Positions 59,941 through 64,000 of a stretch of 64,000 nt of DNA are shown piece by piece. The stretch comes from Cyclobacteriaceae bacterium (GTDB lineage: Bacteria; Bacteroidota; Bacteroidia; Cytophagales; Cyclobacteriaceae), in the NCBI GenBank assembly GCA_019638255.1, contig JAHBUD010000001.1:2480001-2544000 (forward strand), given 5' to 3'. The position numbers and the translations under genes were made by a program. Each line of letters opens with the position of its first letter. The first letter of the stretch is position 1. The notes beneath the pieces are model-generated. The model made no database searches and was not told where the DNA came from. It worked only from the letters and a program-made list of their open reading frames with translations.

Positions 59941-62100
59941 TCACCACTGTGGCCTGATGCCTGGTGCGTAAGGAAATTCTAAATTTAAGTAATACTGTAA
60001 TGAATTTTCCGGTTGCTCCAATCCGTGTGGAATGGGCAATCCTGAAAAAGTCTGGAAGTAGAGCACACAAGCATTGCGCCACCATATTGCCTCCTTGTAC
60101 TGAATATTCAGTAACATCTTTACTTGTTCAAAGCGTTCCTTATCAATTTTTCCTTCCAGCGTAGCCCATTGCTGCTGAAATGAATTAACGGTTTCTGCTC
60201 CACCATAGTAATGGCGACATAATTCTTCCCACAAGGTTTGCCCGGATTTCAGTTTTTCATTCCAACCTGCATGGTGAAACCAAAGTAAAAATTCTTCAGG
60301 GCATTGATCTCTGGAGCCAAATAATTTGGCTACTGGTTCCGCGTACTGTGCAATGGCATTACTACCCGTTGCCGAACGATTAAACCCTACACCATCTTTG
60401 CTTGCTTGGTGATAGTATACTGATGTCCAGTCGGCACGGTGTTTATCTTTTATCCACGGAGCTGGTCCGTAATGATGGCTCCACCCCATAATGTGGTGAA
60501 GCCCGAGGGGCGTCATGTACGAAATGGTCGTCTCCCATGATTTGTCCATGATTTCTTTAACCGGGTTAATAAAACCTGGGTTGTTGGTAAATGTCATTCG
60601 AATCCATTCATCGGCTATTTGCTGTGCGGAAAGCTGATGATCCCAGGCCAGCCGACCGAAAGCATACCAGTTACTTTGTGCGAAGGGATGCCCCGTCCAG
60701 TTTCTGTCATTGCCAATATTGGTTACACCGGCAATACCCGATAGTTGATGATTATCAAGTGAACCATCGATAACCTTGGCAACCGTTGATCCTGCTCCCT
60801 TGGCATGCGTATCGGCATCCAGGCATTCTTTAAATTGATTGGCGAGGTAAACCAAGTGTGTGCTAAAGCCGGTGTACTCTTGTGTGAGTTGAAACTCCAT
60901 CATGAGCGGGGTGTCAGGCATTGCGCCAAAAAGAGGATGAAAAGGCTCACGTGGTTGAAAATCAATGGCTCCGTTTTTTACCTGTACCAAAACATTTTTC
61001 CGGAAGGTTCCGTCAAGCGGTTTGAATTCGCTGTAGGCTTGCTTGGCACGATCGTCAGGTACTTTATCATCGTATACAAAAGCACGCCACATTACTATGC
61101 CGTTAAAAGGCGCAACAGCATCGGCTAACATATTAGCACCATCGGCATGGTTGCGATTGTAGTTTTGCGGGCCGGGCTGACCTTCAGAGTTTGCTTTGAC
61201 CAAGAAGCCCCCGAAGTCGGGAATGTGTGTGTAGATTTCTTTTACTTTGTCCTTCCACCATTGCTGAACGGTTTCATCGATGGGATCAGCTGTTTTCAGT
61301 CCGCCTAATTCAATAGGTGCACTGAATCTTGCGGTGAGGTAAATTTTTATCCCGTATGGGCGGAATACATCCGCCAGTGCAGCTACTTTTTCCAGGTAAT
61401 GTGAGGAAAGTACACGCGCATTTGCGTTTACGTTGGTAACGACTGTTCCGTTTATGCCGATGGAGGCGTTTGCACGTGCATAATCGTGATAGCGTGGATC
61501 GATATAATCGGGAAGTTTGTGCCAATCCCACAAGGAGAATCCAGCATAACCGCGTTCTACTGTGCGGTCGAGATTATCCCAATGGTTTAAAATCCGAAGG
61601 TTAATGCGGGGTGAGCTTTCAATATCAAGATTTTCAATCGGTTGATGGGTTTGAAGCAGTTTCAGAAAATGAAATGTGCCGTAGAGCACTCCAATTTCTT
61701 CCGGTGCGGTAATCACGATTAATTTTTTACCCTTAACTGTTGTGGTCAAAATCAGGAAACCTTCACGCCCAAGATTTTTCAATCGTGCATCAAGGTTTAG
61801 TTTGTTTATTTCGGATGACTTGGATGTTCCAGCCACCACAATTGAAGCGGAGACTGAATTTGATTGAGGAACATTTATGCCTAGTAAGCCAGCCAGGCCT
61901 TGCTCCAGTTCAGTCCGTACCAGCGACAGGGTAGGGGAATTTCCTTCAACCTTGAAGCCTTTTATTTGTTTGCGGTAGGTAGATAAAACAGCGTTGTTAT
62001 CTACGCAATCGTACCGCAACCACAATCGATAGCCATCTTCTGCCAATGCAAAAGGTATTTGCAAGCTAAGTATAATGATAAGGAGTGGTATCTTTTTCAT
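59941..62100 (-). CDS. GH67 alpha-glucuronidase
   Basis: A 719-aa exported enzyme (signal MKKIPLLIIILSLQIPFALA) that removes (4-O-methyl-)glucuronic acid from the ends of xylo-oligosaccharides. The acid Glu306 is in FLVKANSEGQPGPQNY, and IVMWRAFVYD, NIGNDRNWTGHPFAQSNWYAFGR and GWSHHYGPAPWI are GH67 hallmarks. The domain layout is a family-typical N-terminal alpha/beta domain, TIM barrel and helical C-terminal domain. The location is the periplasm. It is the second gene of the operon, 13 bp after lacI. Confidence 0.96.
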   Translation of the reverse strand: MKKIPLLIIILSLQIPFALAEDGYRLWLRYDCVDNNAVLSTYRKQIKGFKVEGNSPTLSLVRTELEQGLAGLLGINVPQSNSVSASIVVAGTSKSSEINKLNLDARLKNLGREGFLILTTTVKGKKLIVITAPEEIGVLYGTFHFLKLLQTHQPIENLDIESSPRINLRILNHWDNLDRTVERGYAGFSLWDWHKLPDYIDPRYHDYARANASIGINGTVVTNVNANARVLSSHYLEKVAALADVFRPYGIKIYLTARFSAPIELGGLKTADPIDETVQQWWKDKVKEIYTHIPDFGGFLVKANSEGQPGPQNYNRNHADGANMLADAVAPFNGIVMWRAFVYDDKVPDDRAKQAYSEFKPLDGTFRKNVLVQVKNGAIDFQPREPFHPLFGAMPDTPLMMEFQLTQEYTGFSTHLVYLANQFKECLDADTHAKGAGSTVAKVIDGSLDNHQLSGIAGVTNIGNDRNWTGHPFAQSNWYAFGRLAWDHQLSAQQIADEWIRMTFTNNPGFINPVKEIMDKSWETTISYMTPLGLHHIMGWSHHYGPAPWIKDKHRADWTSVYYHQASKDGVGFNRSATGSNAIAQYAEPVAKLFGSRDQCPEEFLLWFHHAGWNEKLKSGQTLWEELCRHYYGGAETVNSFQQQWATLEGKIDKERFEQVKMLLNIQYKEAIWWRNACVLYFQTFSGLPIPHGLEQPENSLQYYLNLEFPYAPGIRPQW

Positions 62101-62113
62101 GAGAACAGGAGGG

Positions 62114-63139
62114 TCATTTTTTTTTCTGGGATGATTGACGTATTATCAGTTCATGCCGAAGAACAATGGTGTTGAGATTGGTCACATTAGTTTTGTTCAG
62201 CTTGTTGATGAGCGTGGAGGCTGCGATTTCTCCCATCTCACGTCCGGGATACCCAATGGTAGTTAGGTTTGGCTCTATAACTGTTGCAATCGGCTCATTA
62301 TTAAACCCAACCACTGCAATGTCATCTGGTATACGAATCCCGGCACGCTTTAATTCACGGATACAGGACACAGCTGATATATCGTTTGCAGTAAAGATAC
62401 CATCTGGCAGTGGTTGCATTTTAAGTATTTGTTGGGCAGCTATGGCTGCTGCTTTGTCAGTAAGTTCAATATTTATCACAAGAGAAGAGTCGAAGTTGAT
62501 GTTGACTTCCTGCAGAGCTTGTTTGTATCCTTCGAGACGGTCAGCATAAACGTTTCGGTTAATTGGGCCATCCATATGTACAATACGCTTACATCCTTGT
62601 TTCAGTAGGTGTTGTGTAGCATCGTATCCAGCTTTTTTATTATCAATAACCACGCGTGTGCAATCGGGGTGTTCGATTACACGGTCGAAGAAGATGAGCG
62701 GAATTTTCTTCCTCAAAAGCATTTCAAGATGATCGGTAGATTTTGTTTCATTGGAAAGCGAAATCAGTAATCCATCGATGCGACTGTTGAACATAGTCGC
62801 AATGCTATTGACTTCATTTTTAAACAATTCCTGCGATTGGCTTATAATCAGGTTGTAACCCATTGTGTTGGCTACTTTTTCAATCCCGGAAATTACCAGG
62901 GAATGGAAGTGACTTTCAATGCGGGGGACAATCACTCCAATCGTATTTGTCTTTTTTCGTCTGAGGTTACTTGCAAAGGTGTTGTGCTGGTACCCCATTT
63001 TTTTTGCGGTATCTACAATTTTCCTTTTAGTATCCTTTCGAATGCCAGGATGGTCTTTCAATCCGCGACTCACAGTAGCAGGGGACACCTTGAGCACCTC
63101 TGCAATATCATATATAGTAACTTCTTTGTAGTGAGTCAT
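62114..63139 (-). CDS. LacI-family transcriptional regulator
   Basis: A 341-aa LacI/GalR repressor: HTH at residues 6-50 (VTIYDIAEVLKVSPATVSRGLKDHPGIRKDT), hinge FASNLRRKKTNTIGVIVP, then a periplasmic-binding-like effector domain (GLLISLSNETKSTD, FTANDISAVSCIREL, VVGFNNEPIATVIEP). It heads the operon with GH67, SDR and UxuA genes, and two operator-like sequences lie right upstream of it, so it probably represses the operon and itself. The inducer is likely glucuronate or an intermediate; this is inference. Confidence 0.93.
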   Translation of the reverse strand: MTHYKEVTIYDIAEVLKVSPATVSRGLKDHPGIRKDTKRKIVDTAKKMGYQHNTFASNLRRKKTNTIGVIVPRIESHFHSLVISGIEKVANTMGYNLIISQSQELFKNEVNSIATMFNSRIDGLLISLSNETKSTDHLEMLLRKKIPLIFFDRVIEHPDCTRVVIDNKKAGYDATQHLLKQGCKRIVHMDGPINRNVYADRLEGYKQALQEVNINFDSSLVINIELTDKAAAIAAQQILKMQPLPDGIFTANDISAVSCIRELKRAGIRIPDDIAVVGFNNEPIATVIEPNLTTIGYPGREMGEIAASTLINKLNKTNVTNLNTIVLRHELIIRQSSQKKK

Positions 63140-63140
63140 T

Positions 63141-63154
63141 TCAATCGATTACAT
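63141..63154. promoter_or_regulatory. LacI-type operator, degenerate copy
   Basis: TTCAATCGATTACA, with CG at its centre, matches the stronger site at 63206-63219 in 11 of 14 positions. It is 1 bp upstream of the lacI start codon, where bound repressor would block transcription or initiation. Confidence 0.5.
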
Positions 63155-63205
63155 GACAAATTAACTGTAAAAATGGCAAAAATTAAGCGTTGGTAAACAA
63201 ATAAG

Positions 63206-63219
63206 TGCAATCGGTTGCA
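63206..63219. promoter_or_regulatory. LacI-type operator
   Basis: TGCAATCGGTTGCA: inverted repeat TGCAA/TTGCA around a central CG, the classic form of LacI/GalR-family operators. It is 67 bp upstream of the lacI ATG, with the second site 51 bp away, so two bound dimers could loop. It may also control whatever gene once lay to the right. Confidence 0.65.
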
Positions 63220-63385
63220 TAATAACTCTTGATTTACTCTATTCATGACTAAATTTTGAACAGTATAAGGTTAACCGAAAGTGCCAAATTCTCTCAAAAA
63301 GCTCAATTTTAATGCTTTGCAACAAAGTTACATTATTTATTATTCACAGTTTTATGTTATTGTGCCATAGTAATTTGAATTTCCA
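63220..63385. other. Intergenic region upstream of the GH43 remnant
   Basis: AT-rich sequence following the LacI operators. It holds a short palindrome CTTTGCAACAAAG at 63315-63327 and no gene. Together with the remnant and the next 87 bp the gap between lacI and the HAD gene is 628 bp. No terminator or RNA was recognised. Confidence 0.4.
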
Positions 63386-63680
63386 TTGCAGAATCACGGA
63401 TTGCAGATAGATTCAAAACCCAATGCTCTTTCAGACATAAAAAAGAAAGCATGTATGCATAGATTAGAAGCAAAGGGAGATACCTACGCATTTTATTTTT
63501 TCCAATACAACACTGACTTGACTTTACTCATGGATAATGTCGATGCAAGTTTTTTGAGTACTCGCGAAGCGGTAGGTTTTGTTGGTTGCATGTATACTTA
63601 TGTATGCCACTTCATCCGGAGCACCATCCGAGAACAAAGCAATTTTCGAATGGTTTGAATTTATCAGTGAGACAAACTAA
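63386..63680 (+). pseudogene. C-terminal remnant of a GH43 beta-xylosidase-like protein
   Basis: A 90-codon frame from TTG 63386 reads GDTYAFYFFQYNTDLTLLMDN, then NVDASFLSTREAVGFVGCMYT, which resemble the end of GH43 xylosidases (their FLSTxxAGGFVG segment). After 63595-63605 an extra base shifts the frame; the +1 frame continues YATSSGAPSENKAIFEWFEF to the TAA at 63678-63680, the expected end of the domain. No ATG, no signal peptide and no catalytic five-bladed propeller remain, so about 80% of the gene is gone. It borders the xylan/glucuronate operon. Assignment is by recalled family motifs. Confidence 0.65.
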
Positions 63681-63767
63681 ATCGATTGCGTAGCTTATTC
63701 TGCTCTATGGCTTTCAGGATTATTGTATTGATTGTAGATTGCTTTGATGTTTACTTAAGCTAGTACT

Positions 63768-64000
63768 ATGGCAAAAGGGCTGTTGATCGATATGGATGGA
63801 GTGATTTATGGTGGCGATACACTTATACCAGGTGCAGATAAGTTTATCAACAACCTTGTCTCTGAAAAAGTACCCTTCATGTTCATGACCAACAACAGTC
63901 AGCGTACACGACTTGAAGTTGTTAGGAAGTTGCACCGGTTAGGCATTTATGTTACCGAGCAACACATCTATACCAGCGCTATGGCAACCGGAACATTTTT
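63768..64000 (+). CDS. HAD-IIA family phosphatase (C-terminus outside window)
   Basis: The first 77 codons of a HAD-superfamily hydrolase of subclass IIA (NagD/4-nitrophenylphosphatase type). Motif I is LLIDMDGVIYGGDTLIPGA with both catalytic aspartates, and motif II is FMTNNSQRTRLEV, with the conserved Thr-Asn-Asn. It probably dephosphorylates a sugar or nucleoside phosphate. The gene is cut by the window's right edge. Confidence 0.92.
   Translation, partial: MAKGLLIDMDGVIYGGDTLIPGADKFINNLVSEKVPFMFMTNNSQRTRLEVVRKLHRLGIYVTEQHIYTSAMATGTF

Overview
The window is a gene-dense chromosomal segment of a Bacteroidota bacterium, most likely of the Cytophagales type. The evidence is a short RpoD-type primary sigma factor, promoter -7 boxes matching TAnnTTTG, a secreted protein with a type IX secretion (T9SS) sorting tail, and families typical of the phylum: GH97, GH67, DUF3667, GloVer repeats and AsmA-like giants. 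No rRNA, tRNA, CRISPR array, insertion sequence or prophage was seen, so this reads as core and metabolic chromosome rather than an island. Both edges cut genes: a penicillin-acylase-like hydrolase on the left and a HAD-IIA phosphatase on the right.

1-11.5 kb: acylase, YtcJ-like amidohydrolase lipoprotein, orphan PAS histidine kinase and Tat-exported ThuA protein. Then comes a decayed divergent pair. A LysR regulator (minus strand) has lost its DNA-binding end and carries a one-base frameshift. An SbtA-type bicarbonate transporter (plus strand) has lost its N-terminal half. The two remnants meet at about position 7170, as one deletion across both 5' ends and their shared promoter would leave them. 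A bestrophin-family channel, a Tat-exported PLP enzyme, a DUF3667 protein and a MaoC-like dehydratase follow.

11.5-29.5 kb: small membrane and secreted proteins, a cyclophilin, a single-HKD PLD protein, a pyruvate-kinase-like enzyme of unusual architecture, two tandem YceI-like proteins and RpoD. Next are an exported TPR-CHAT protease-like protein paired with a STAS-like protein, a trans-sulfuration enzyme, a PLP decarboxylase fused by ATGA overlap to a probable outer-membrane protein, and a truncated haemoglobin directly downstream of a GAF-containing sigma-54 activator.

29.6-54.6 kb: a minus-strand operon of amine oxidase, membrane-anchored carbon-nitrogen hydrolase, T9SS-secreted 14-repeat protein and C69 peptidase. 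It is followed by a SufS-like class V enzyme, a CDP-alcohol phosphatidyltransferase, an AsmA-like protein, a phytase-like esterase, DUF2062 and BamA-like membrane proteins, a thiolase, a GAF-PAS-PAS-PAS protein with no output domain, pirin, a GH97 glycosidase and a DoxX protein.

54.6-64 kb: two coherent regulatory units. katG and oxyR are divergent, OxyR keeps both redox cysteines, and a perfect OxyR-type site overlaps the oxyR start. A LacI-GH67-SDR-UxuA operon for glucuronate released from xylan side chains is preceded by two LacI-type operators. Just beyond it lies a frameshifted C-terminal scrap of a GH43 beta-xylosidase, suggesting that the xylan locus has been eroded.
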